Assembly: GCF_900156405.1 (NCBI RefSeq)
Contig: NZ_FTNN01000008.1
Span: forward strand, 62,001 to 126,000
Length of the DNA stretch: 64,000 nucleotides
From: Shewanella morhuae
GTDB lineage: Bacteria; Pseudomonadota; Gammaproteobacteria; Enterobacterales; Shewanellaceae
Direction: 5' to 3'
Positions 44,039 through 52,161 of this stretch are shown here, in pieces. The notes beneath the pieces are model-generated. The model had not been told where the DNA came from. It was given only the letters and a program-made list of their open reading frames with translations, and made no database searches. Position 1 is the first letter of the stretch, and every line of letters starts with the position of its first letter. The translations under genes were made by a program, and so were the position numbers.

Positions 44039-44671
44039 TTATGTTTGCTGTTCACTCGCAATGACCGCTTTTATGCCATGGGAGTGCACTTTAATGCACA
44101 CATTATCGTGTTTAAAAGCGATCGTTGGGTTGGCTAAACGTTCCTTATCGCCTTTTGGCGAGCTCATCTTAACCTTGATGGCTTGGTAGGGGCTAATCTC
44201 TGGGGTTGATGGTGTTGGTTGCAACAATGGCTTTAATGTAGGGCATAGAGTTAGTAAATCTTGGCTAAGGGTTTGGCAATCTTCAGCCATTGATTCAATC
44301 ACCAGTTCAATATGTTCCCACCCTTCTTGTGGATAGACTTTATCGCTGGGGTAGGGTAATTCAACACAGTCAATGCGAAATTGTCCGAGAGTGAGTGGTG
44401 TATCTAATTCGATAATAAGGATCGTGCGGCCGTTAATTATATTATCTGAAATAATATTTCCCACGCGACTAAAAGCCTCTCGCAGTGCATCGGCGCTGGT
44501 GATGGAATTAACCCGCAGTGCCACGTGATCGCAAAACAGGGCTTTATCCGCTAAATCTAAGGTGTCGAGTAAAGCCAAAATTTGCGTTTCAAAGACTGGC
44601 CAGTGTTGCGTTAATTGCTCATAGCTGATGCCGGCAGTTAACGGTGCAGTGAGTTCATTAGATTTAGCCAT
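44039..44671 (-). CDS. yecM: YecM family protein (VOC-like fold)
   Basis: A 210-aa homologue of E. coli YecM. YecM has a glyoxalase/VOC-type metal-enzyme fold but no proven reaction. Shared stretches are CDHVALRVNS (about 48-57), SDNIINGRTILIIELDTPL, ELPYPSDKVYPQEGWEHIELVI with candidate metal-binding H and E, and KMSSPKGDKERLANPTIAFK. GGAG sits five bases before ATG 44671. No obvious operon partner. Confidence 0.88.
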   Translation of the reverse strand: MAKSNELTAPLTAGISYEQLTQHWPVFETQILALLDTLDLADKALFCDHVALRVNSITSADALREAFSRVGNIISDNIINGRTILIIELDTPLTLGQFRIDCVELPYPSDKVYPQEGWEHIELVIESMAEDCQTLSQDLLTLCPTLKPLLQPTPSTPEISPYQAIKVKMSSPKGDKERLANPTIAFKHDNVCIKVHSHGIKAVIASEQQT

Positions 44672-44763
44672 AGAGACTCCAAGGGATTTTATTGCTGTTA
44701 GTTTCTATTCTTTAATTGAAATAAGTAGCGATAATTCAACTAACAGCATGATTTAACGTTAAA

Positions 44764-44790
44764 TAAAAACGCCCATTAAACTGGGCGTAT
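44764..44790 (-). terminator. Terminator of the L,D-transpeptidase gene
   Basis: ACGCCCA (44769-44775) pairs with TGGGCGT (44782-44788). On the minus strand it is followed by TTTTATTT, about 55 bp beyond the stop codon. Confidence 0.75.
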
Positions 44791-44843
44791 TGGATATTCT
44801 GTTCATGCTTAATCGGTATATTGCGATAGGAAGCGGGCTAAGA

Positions 44844-45365
44844 TTAAGGCCAAATCTCAATCGGGGTGCCTTCATCGACCACTTTCCATACTTCATCCAT
44901 TTCGGCGTTGGTAATTGCGATACAGCCGTCAGTCCAATTGTATTGTTGGGCTTGCTGTGGCGACAATGACGATTTAGGATTTTGGCCGTGGATCATGATC
45001 ATACCGCCAGGTCTAATGCCCAGGGCTTTTGCGCGCAATTTATCTTCTTCATTGGGGTAGGAAATATGAATCGATTTATAATAAGCACTATCTGACTTTT
45101 TATAATCAAGGGTATAGCGCCCTTGAGGTGTGCGTTGGTCACCTTCCTTTAACTTATGTCCAGCGGGTAAATCACCCATAGCGATGTGATATTGCTTTAG
45201 TATTTTGCCATCGCGCAGTAAAGCCATGCGGGATTCAGATTTAGTGATCACCACCAAATCCACTTTACCCATGCCAGAAGCGCCTGAGGCATGTAATGTG
45301 GGTGAAGCCAGTGCCGCGATAGTCACAGTGAGGTATGTCAATGTGGAAAGTAGGGTGGCGCGCAT
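44844..45365 (-). CDS. YafK/DpaA-like L,D-transpeptidase family protein (YkuD domain)
   Basis: A 173-aa exported protein. The signal peptide (ATLLSTLTYLTVTIAALA) ends near residue 27 and the YkuD domain spans about 35-172. Active-site motif: H126-GQNP and the block W-T-D-G-C148-IAITNAEMD, with C148 the nucleophile. In E. coli the YafK relative (DpaA) removes Braun lipoprotein from peptidoglycan, so amidase instead of cross-linking activity is possible. An ATG at 45389 is in frame, but ATG 45365 has GAGGA five bases upstream and puts the signal peptide at the very N-terminus. Confidence 0.88.
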   Translation of the reverse strand: MRATLLSTLTYLTVTIAALASPTLHASGASGMGKVDLVVITKSESRMALLRDGKILKQYHIAMGDLPAGHKLKEGDQRTPQGRYTLDYKKSDSAYYKSIHISYPNEEDKLRAKALGIRPGGMIMIHGQNPKSSLSPQQAQQYNWTDGCIAITNAEMDEVWKVVDEGTPIEIWP

Positions 45366-45552
45366 TAAAGTCCTCGGAAATAAACTCATGGGTTGAATGA
45401 GATGGATTGTTAACTTTTCGGCATCATACCGTAATTTTACCGCGCTGTGAGTAGATTATTTTGAGCTGAGTGCAATTGCATGGCAGACTCGTGGCATATT
45501 TATGTTGTAACCCCTCTGTTAATACGTTAGTTGCAAGGAAGTGTGTATCTGT

Positions 45553-46410
45553 ATGCCTGAGAATATTCAATCCGAAAGTCCATTAAAGCGTCAATTACGC
45601 CTCATTATTTTTGGTACAGATACTCCCGCAGGTCGCTATTTCGATATCGGCTTAATGTTGTGTATTGTGCTGAGTGTCGGCTTGGTTTTCCTCGATACAG
45701 TTGAAATGTTTCATCGCGAATATGGTCAAATTATTCGTGTATTAGAATGGGTTTTTACTGTCATATTTACGATTGAATATGGTCTACGTTTATACTGTGC
45801 CACCCATCCTGTGCTGTATGCTCGCAGTTTTTATGGGCTAATAGATTTGTTATCGGTATTACCCACGTATTTAGCGCTGTTATTCCCCGGTGCTAACTTT
45901 ACCTTAGTCATCCGCATACTGAGGTTATTCAGGATCTTCAGAGTGCTCAAACTTCTGCGTTATTTAAGCGAAGGTAATGTCTTGCTTAAAGCAATGATGC
46001 AGTCGAGCCGAAAGGTTTTTTTATTTTTCTTCTCGGTCAGTTTGATCGTTATGGTGCTCAGTGCAGTAATGTATGTAGTTGAAGGGCCTAATAATGGCTT
46101 TAGTTCAATCCCTAAATCTGTGTATTGGACGATTGTGACAATTACCACTGTTGGCTACGGTGATATAACTCCTCAAACCGGATTAGGGCAGGCTATTGCG
46201 TCGTTAACTATGCTCATTGGTTATTCCATTATTGCTATCCCCACGGGTATTTTAACGGCTGAAATTTCCCATGAGGTGAGGCGAAGTCGAGACTTACGCA
46301 GCTGTAACCAATGCCACAAAACTGGCCACGATCTTGATGCCATGTATTGTAGCCGCTGTGGTTGTGAGTTAGATAAATTAGATGTTCCCGCTGAAAAAGG
46401 CGATAAATAA
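45553..46410 (+). CDS. Voltage-gated potassium channel with C-terminal zinc ribbon
   Basis: A 285-aa six-helix channel subunit. S1-S3 span about 30-105. S4 is RILRLFRIFRVLKLLR (121-136) with regularly spaced arginines. The pore has the filter T-V-G-Y-G-D at 199-204 and S6 ends about 245. A short cytoplasmic tail holds CNQC and CSRC (C251, C254, C266, C269), a zinc-ribbon-like module, in place of an RCK domain. GTG at 45541 is in frame but abuts AAGGAA, so ATG 45553 is preferred. Role in E. coli-type bacteria is unclear. Confidence 0.88.
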   Translation: MPENIQSESPLKRQLRLIIFGTDTPAGRYFDIGLMLCIVLSVGLVFLDTVEMFHREYGQIIRVLEWVFTVIFTIEYGLRLYCATHPVLYARSFYGLIDLLSVLPTYLALLFPGANFTLVIRILRLFRIFRVLKLLRYLSEGNVLLKAMMQSSRKVFLFFFSVSLIVMVLSAVMYVVEGPNNGFSSIPKSVYWTIVTITTVGYGDITPQTGLGQAIASLTMLIGYSIIAIPTGILTAEISHEVRRSRDLRSCNQCHKTGHDLDAMYCSRCGCELDKLDVPAEKGDK

Positions 46411-46453
46411 TGGCAGTTGCTGATTTTTTTATTCTTATAGGTAAAACACACGT

Positions 46454-47998
46454 ATGACGCAAGCCAAGTTTGTTGAAGGGCCTATTTTACGCCATATCTT
46501 AGTAATGAGCTCGACCTCTGCGGTAGGAATTTCTGCCTTATTTGTGGTGGATTTACTGGATATCTTTTTTCTCAGTTTGTTAGGCGAAAATGAGCTTGCC
46601 GCTGCGGTGGGCTATGCGGGCAGCATCTCGTTTTTCACGACATCTATTGGTATAGGGCTATCAATTGCATTAGGCGCGCTAGTGTCTCGCTCTATTGGTG
46701 CAAAAGACGTAGTGCTGGCAAAACGGCTATTACTCAATAGTGCAGTCGTCACCACCTTAATTAGCGTGCTGGTGGCTGTGGTTGTGACTAGCTTTATTCC
46801 TGAGCTAGTGGCATTAGTTGGCGCCCGTGGAAATACGGCGGTGCTTGCGGCCAGTTATTTATATATTTTAGTGCCTTCGCTGCCTTTTATTTGTTTAGCG
46901 ATGGCGCTGGGCGGGGCTTTGCGCGCGGTAGGCGATGCCAAACTTTCTATGATGTCTACCTTAGCAGGCGGTGGTGTTAATGCCGTGCTAGACCCTATTT
47001 TTATCTTTATGTTCGCGATGGGCATAGAAGGGGCTGCATTGGCATCGGTACTGGCACTAGTGGCAGTGTTTGTAATTGCCGGTCGCGGGGTGGTGATCAA
47101 ACATCAGTTACTGGGTCATTTTAACAAAGCGTACTTTGTCGCAGATCTTAAACCTATTTTTGCGATTGCTGGGCCCGCGATGTTAACCAATGTGGCGACG
47201 CCCATTGGCAATGCCTTTGTTACGCGTGCGATTGCCGATTTTGGTGATGCTTATGTGGCGGGTTGGGCCGTGTTAGGGCGTTTGATCCCAGTGGCTTTTG
47301 GGATGATTTTTGCCCTTTCTGGCGCGATTGGGCCAATCATTGGGCAAAACTTTGGTGCGGGACAGTTTGATAGAGTAAGGGAGAGTTTGACCAGAGCCAT
47401 CCAATTTTGCACTGCGTATGTGCTGAGTATGTCGTTATTGCTGTTTGTGCTTAAGTCGCATTTGATTAATGTGTTCGATATGAAAGGTGACAGTGCTGAT
47501 GTTATTAACTTTTTTTGTAGTTATATCGCGGTGTTCTTTATCTTTTCGGGGATTTTATTTGTAGCGAACGCGTCATTTAATAACCTGGGTAAGGCCAAAT
47601 ATTCCACGTTATTTAATGTTGGCAAAGCCACATTAGGCACAGTGCCTTTTGTGTATTTTGGCGCGCTGTGGGGCGGGGTTTATGGTGTGCTGATTGGACA
47701 AGTGATAGGCTCTATACTCTTTGGTATTTTAGGTGTGCTAGTTGCCTATCGCTTGGTGGATAAAGTGGCTACGCAAGCACAACAGCTATCTTCGTATACA
47801 GTGAGCGACACATTAAACAAGCAAGATGAGATTGCTAACTGCGTCGCAGAGCATTCACCTAGCGCGGTTAATCCACTGTCATCAGTGCAAGCGCAAATGG
47901 CACAATTAACCGAAGAACAAGAAGTCGATGTTACTTTGCGGGTGATAAGTGGCGATGACAATGAATTAGCTCCAAAATCCCTTAAGTCTGATACATAA
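46454..47998 (+). CDS. MATE family multidrug/cation antiporter
   Basis: A 514-aa inner-membrane exporter with 12 predicted helices in two related halves. Family features include GPILRHILVMSSTSAVGISALFVVDLLDIFFLSLLG at the start, and SIGIGLSIALGALVSRSIGA and GAIGPIIGQNFGAGQFDRV in the half repeats. Drugs or toxins are exchanged for sodium or protons in the family; the substrate here is unknown. The protein is about 55 residues longer than usual owing to a hydrophilic C-terminal tail. It starts 43 bp after the potassium channel on the same strand, so they may be cotranscribed. Confidence 0.92.
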   Translation: MTQAKFVEGPILRHILVMSSTSAVGISALFVVDLLDIFFLSLLGENELAAAVGYAGSISFFTTSIGIGLSIALGALVSRSIGAKDVVLAKRLLLNSAVVTTLISVLVAVVVTSFIPELVALVGARGNTAVLAASYLYILVPSLPFICLAMALGGALRAVGDAKLSMMSTLAGGGVNAVLDPIFIFMFAMGIEGAALASVLALVAVFVIAGRGVVIKHQLLGHFNKAYFVADLKPIFAIAGPAMLTNVATPIGNAFVTRAIADFGDAYVAGWAVLGRLIPVAFGMIFALSGAIGPIIGQNFGAGQFDRVRESLTRAIQFCTAYVLSMSLLLFVLKSHLINVFDMKGDSADVINFFCSYIAVFFIFSGILFVANASFNNLGKAKYSTLFNVGKATLGTVPFVYFGALWGGVYGVLIGQVIGSILFGILGVLVAYRLVDKVATQAQQLSSYTVSDTLNKQDEIANCVAEHSPSAVNPLSSVQAQMAQLTEEQEVDVTLRVISGDDNELAPKSLKSDT

Positions 47999-48076
47999 TC
48001 TTTTGGCACAGCGTAAACACGAATGTGTTTTGGGGATTGACGATTAATCTTAAGGTTGATTAACGGCTAATACATA

Positions 48077-48106
48077 CAAAAAATGCCACTCGATTCAGTG
48101 GCATTT
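48077..48106 (-). terminator. Terminator between the MATE and DUF2986 genes
   Basis: AAATGCCACT (48081-48090) pairs with AGTGGCATTT (48097-48106). The minus strand reads into six T residues, so it best serves the DUF2986 gene; the plus strand has only three. Confidence 0.8.
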
Positions 48107-48139
48107 ATGCATTTAAAACTTAACATCTTGGCGATGTAT

Positions 48140-48343
48140 TCAGCCTATGTGAGGCGTATCGTTGGTATTATCCGTACTGGTCTCAGCAATTTCAGTGGCT
48201 TCTAAGGATTCAAGCTTCGCACGCTCGGCCTTAGAGACATAACCAGATTTTGCGGGCAAGCCAATTGTGGCAGGGTCGACTTTATTTAGTCTAGCCTTGG
48301 CGCGCTTCGCTATTTTCTTGATGATTTTTTGTTTCTTGTTCAT
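48140..48343 (-). CDS. DUF2986 family small basic protein
   Basis: A 67-aa protein with a strongly basic N-terminus (MNKKQKIIKKIAKRAKARLNK), the family signature YVSKAERAKLE and an acidic tail. Found widely in Vibrio and Shewanella; function is unknown. RNA or ribosome association would suit the charge but is only a guess. The frame extends to 48367, but ATG 48343 has GAGA and the family N-terminus. Confidence 0.85.
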   Translation of the reverse strand: MNKKQKIIKKIAKRAKARLNKVDPATIGLPAKSGYVSKAERAKLESLEATEIAETSTDNTNDTPHIG

Positions 48344-48367
48344 GACGTCTCTAATTTCGTTTCGCAC

Positions 48368-48704
48368 CCGCTATGCGCAGGAATATGAGGCCAAGGGCTC
48401 AATTGAGGGCGGATTCTAACTCAATCTGAGCGAGCTGACCATGCTTTGCTGTATTTTGTCAAAAAAGAAGCGTGCATTCAACGTCAGGCGTTAGCCCTTT
48501 ATTTAGTACAAGTCGTTTGGTACAAGAAATAAGCATAAGCGTTTTGAGTTGGGGTTATGCAATAGAAGGTGCGTATTTTTCGATGTGTACTGACAATACG
48601 TACTATTAGTGCAGGTCAAAAGCCATTATATTACTTGCCGATTATTGATGTTGAAATGACTAAAGTGAGCGCTATCGCTCATAGCTTGCACAGAGGAATA
48701 CGCT
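48368..48704. other. 337-bp gene-free stretch before yqfB
   Basis: A divergent promoter region. Only a short GAGCG-CTAT-CGCTC hairpin (48668-48681) and two TTNAGTACAAG/TTNGGTACAAG-like repeats near 48510 are noticeable. No gene or known RNA is seen. Confidence 0.4.
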
Positions 48705-49019
48705 TTGCTAACTAAAATGACCTTTTTTGAACGCTTTGAGCGTGACATCTTAAGTGGTGCTAAAACTATTACGCTGCGTGATGAAGCGGAATCCCATGTT
48801 GAGTCAGGACAAATATTACCGGTTTCGACCTTTGAAACAGACCGCTGGTTTTGCGATATCCAAATTGTTGATGTGACGCCCGTGTCACTCTCCGAGTTGA
48901 CAGATGTACATGCCGAGCAAGAAAATATGACATTAGCGCAATTACGTAATGTCATTGCTGAGATTTATCCTGGTCTTGAGCAATTATTTATGATCCGCTT
49001 TAACGTGTTACCGCAGTAA
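48705..49019 (+). CDS. yqfB: N4-acetylcytidine amidohydrolase, ASCH domain
   Basis: A 104-aa ASCH-fold enzyme related to E. coli YqfB, which hydrolyses N4-acetylcytidine to cytidine. Visible features are TFFERFERDILSGAKTITLRDEAESH, with the ASCH lysine and the threonine/glutamate region (about 20-31), and HAEQENMTLAQLRNVIAEIYPG near the end. The TTG at 48705 is the likely start: AGAGGA is seven bases upstream, while the first ATG (48717) is 19 bases away. Confidence 0.9.
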   Translation: MLTKMTFFERFERDILSGAKTITLRDEAESHVESGQILPVSTFETDRWFCDIQIVDVTPVSLSELTDVHAEQENMTLAQLRNVIAEIYPGLEQLFMIRFNVLPQ

Positions 49020-49041
49020 AATAGTCAGCTTAATGGGGCAT

Positions 49042-49082
49042 AAAAAAAGCGTAAAAGGCAGCACGGCAACTTTTTACGCTTT
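49042..49082 (-). terminator. Terminator of the two-pump RND operon
   Basis: AAAGCGTAAAA (49046-49056) pairs with TTTTACGCTTT (49072-49082). On the minus strand seven T residues follow. It lies 32 bp beyond the last RND stop codon and 23 bp after yqfB. Confidence 0.87.
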
Positions 49083-49113
49083 CACTATTTTAATCGGATA
49101 CTTGACGGGGTAA

Positions 49114-52100
49114 TTATCGCGCCCAAGGTAACAGCTTTTGGGCGAATTGGTCAGCTTGGCCTAAACCAATCGCGGCGCGATGGCGCATCCTATATAAGGC
49201 TTGATAGCACAAAGGCACCAAATATAAGCTGGTAAGAGTCGAGAATGACAAGCCTCCGATAATCGCAATAGCCATGGGCGAATACGGCGGGCCGCCGCCA
49301 CCAATTTGGGTCTCACCCATTGCCAGCGGTACTAATCCCAGCACCGTAGTGCCGACTGTCATTAATACTGGGCGCAAACGCGTGATACACACATCTCGAA
49401 TGGTAGTGGATAATTTGTCGAGATCTGGCGTCATCTGATTAATCTGATCCACCAGAACGATGCCGTTATTTACCACTATACCCATTAAAATCAATATGCC
49501 TATCATGGCCATCACCGAAATAGGCGTACCTGTGATAAATAGCGCCCAAAATACGCCAGTAATAGAAAATAAAATCGAGGTAATAATGGCTGTCGGTAAT
49601 AACAGTGATTCAAATAAGGCTGCCATTACGATATAAATCATTGCGATAGCCAATAACATATTGGTCGTCATAACACTTTGGTCTTCATCTTGTCGCTCAA
49701 AACCACCGCGCAAAGAATAATCGTAACCCGTCGGGAAATGGATATTCTCCATTACTTGCTTGATCTTGGTTTGTGCCTCTTCTGTGGTGAGGTTTTCTAA
49801 ATTAGCACCAATCGACAAAGCCGTTTGGCGATTAAAGTGTTTGATTGTGTCAAAGCGCGGTTGGATCTTGATGTTTGCTAAGTTATCTAAGGTGTATACC
49901 CTTTGATCGATACGCACTATGGGTAACTGTTTGAGTTTTTCTAAGGATTGTTGCCATTCTTGGTCGTAGGCCATTTCGATACGTAGCTCGCCATTGGGAT
50001 CATGACGGAAGGATCGCAGCGGCGAACCGCGTAGCGCCATAGCAATACTCGAAGCAATTTCATTGAGCTTTAAATCTAACCGTGCTGCCATTTGTCTGTC
50101 GATGCGGATAACGACTTCCTGCTGCGCGCCGTTTAGCTCAGAGCGAACGTCTTGTAATCCTTTGATATTTTGTAGTAAAGGTATTACCTGTTCGCTTAAG
50201 TTAATCAGCTCAGAGGTTGAGCGTCCTGTGAGCGTAACGCGCACGCCAGAGTTATCATCCCCCCAACCAAATTGCGGTTTGGCGATAGCATACTTAGGGA
50301 AACCACTGCGGATGTTCTTTTTCAACTCATCCAGTGGTATAGGTAAATCTTTTTTTAGCAAAATAACTGACGAACCATCGTCGGGTGCGTAATAGCTGTA
50401 GACAGAGTCAATATGAAATTTATCTTTATTATTATAAAGATACTCTTCCATTTGGTTAACCATCGCCTCAGTCACATTGAGGTTATGCCGACCTTCCACT
50501 TGATAGTTAATGTAAATTCGCTCCTTGCTCTGGCTGTCCTCTTGATCCTGTTTAACCATAGATAGCGGCAGGGCGGTGGACGCGAGAATAGCCACGGCGA
50601 TAAAGCCTGAACGCCAAGGCCTAAGTAATACCCAATTGAGGCTCCTGTTGTAAAACCGCTGCAACTTACTGGGGCCTTTTGAGGGCGCTATATCAAAATG
50701 CAACTTAGTCAACATCAACGGGATCAAGGTTTTAGCTACCAGTAGCGATGCGGCAAGGGAAATACAAATCGCGATGGCAACATGCTCAAGGAAAATCGTC
50801 AGCTCGACTTTCACGCCAAAAATATTAGGTAAAAATACAATGGCGGTGGTCATAGTACCTGCTAATACGGCGAGAGACACTTTATCGACCCCCGTCATGA
50901 CTGACTCTTCATTATCCTTAGGGTGTTTACCTTGTTTTTCCTGCAGCACGCTCTCGGTCACAACCACAGCGTTATCAATTAACATACCGATGGCGAGTAA
51001 AAGTCCCATCATCGACAGGATATTTAAGCTGTAACCGAGCAAGTACATGGCGGCGAGTGTCATACCGATTGAAATCGGTACAGATGACACGACCACTAAA
51101 GTCATTTTTAAATTACGCAGAAATAAGTACAGCACCACAAAGGACAGCAGTGCGCCGATTAAGCCTGAAAGTAGCAAGTCAGCCAGCGATGACTTTACGC
51201 CAGAAGCTTGATCCTCCATGATAAATAGCCGAATACCTTGAAACTGAGGATCTTGTTTGGCTTGAGAAATCACCTTTAATACACGGTCTGATACTTCTAC
51301 TAAGTTAGCGCCGGATTCTTTAAACACATCTAAACCCACAGCGTAGTGTTGATCTAAATGGCGACCTTCGACGCGTTCAGGCAGGGCAAACTGCACCTTA
51401 GCAATGTCGCCTAAGGTCAAACCAGGACTGAGTATGAGCGCTTTAATATCTTCAAGGTTTCTAAACTCACCTTTTGGCGAGACTTGGTAAACAAGGTTAC
51501 TGGCTCTGAGTGTGCCAGCGCTAATGATAAAGTTCTCTCTGCCAAGGCGTGCTTGCAAGTTAGTTACTGAAAAGCCACTGGCGGCAAGTTTATCGGCATT
51601 AATGCGTACCTCAATCTGTTTTTGTTCAACGCCGTAGAGGCTAACCTTAGAGACGCCTTCAACACGTTCAAGCGGACGTTTAAGCTGTTTATCGAGTAAG
51701 TCGAATGCACCCGACAGCTCGCGGTCGCTCGATATGCGTATGGTGAGCACGGGCATATCGGCGGTAGAAAATTGGCGGATAAACACTCGCTCAACATCTT
51801 TAGGCAGTAAATGGCGCACCGCATCGATTTTTTCCCGCGCTTCTAGGCTCTTTGTTCCGACGTTTTCCCCCCACTTCATATTGATTTCGATTTCAGCGCC
51901 TTCTTGAGACGATTCTGACTCAAGCTCGTCAATGCCGCCCATTGTCGCGAGGGATTCCTCCAGCACTCGGGTGATATCGCGCTCGATTTCTGCCGGAGTC
52001 GAGCCTTTGTAAGGCACTTGCACCACAATTTGCGGTATATCGATACCGGGGAACATTTCTAGCGGTAATAGACGACTTGAAGCCAGACCAAATAGCAAAA

Positions 52101-52161
52101 TAGCCAAGAAGAACATGCTGGTGGTCACGGGACGCTTAATGGCTAAACGAGTGAGGTTCAT
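49114..52161 (-). CDS. RND transporter permease, second of an adaptor-permease-permease operon
   Basis: A 1015-aa RND pump with the usual two large periplasmic loops (about 40-330 and 550-840) and 12 helices. TM4 reads LLAIGMLIDNAVVVTES: the second aspartate of the classical DD proton pair is asparagine. It begins NLTRLAIKRPVTTSMFFLAILLFG. It overlaps the preceding permease by ATGA (52158-52161), so it is translationally coupled, and GGAGG precedes its ATG. The partner permease is a paralogue, suggesting a heteromeric trimer as in MdtBC. Substrate is unknown. Confidence 0.92.
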   Translation of the reverse strand: MNLTRLAIKRPVTTSMFFLAILLFGLASSRLLPLEMFPGIDIPQIVVQVPYKGSTPAEIERDITRVLEESLATMGGIDELESESSQEGAEIEINMKWGENVGTKSLEAREKIDAVRHLLPKDVERVFIRQFSTADMPVLTIRISSDRELSGAFDLLDKQLKRPLERVEGVSKVSLYGVEQKQIEVRINADKLAASGFSVTNLQARLGRENFIISAGTLRASNLVYQVSPKGEFRNLEDIKALILSPGLTLGDIAKVQFALPERVEGRHLDQHYAVGLDVFKESGANLVEVSDRVLKVISQAKQDPQFQGIRLFIMEDQASGVKSSLADLLLSGLIGALLSFVVLYLFLRNLKMTLVVVSSVPISIGMTLAAMYLLGYSLNILSMMGLLLAIGMLIDNAVVVTESVLQEKQGKHPKDNEESVMTGVDKVSLAVLAGTMTTAIVFLPNIFGVKVELTIFLEHVAIAICISLAASLLVAKTLIPLMLTKLHFDIAPSKGPSKLQRFYNRSLNWVLLRPWRSGFIAVAILASTALPLSMVKQDQEDSQSKERIYINYQVEGRHNLNVTEAMVNQMEEYLYNNKDKFHIDSVYSYYAPDDGSSVILLKKDLPIPLDELKKNIRSGFPKYAIAKPQFGWGDDNSGVRVTLTGRSTSELINLSEQVIPLLQNIKGLQDVRSELNGAQQEVVIRIDRQMAARLDLKLNEIASSIAMALRGSPLRSFRHDPNGELRIEMAYDQEWQQSLEKLKQLPIVRIDQRVYTLDNLANIKIQPRFDTIKHFNRQTALSIGANLENLTTEEAQTKIKQVMENIHFPTGYDYSLRGGFERQDEDQSVMTTNMLLAIAMIYIVMAALFESLLLPTAIITSILFSITGVFWALFITGTPISVMAMIGILILMGIVVNNGIVLVDQINQMTPDLDKLSTTIRDVCITRLRPVLMTVGTTVLGLVPLAMGETQIGGGGPPYSPMAIAIIGGLSFSTLTSLYLVPLCYQALYRMRHRAAIGLGQADQFAQKLLPWAR

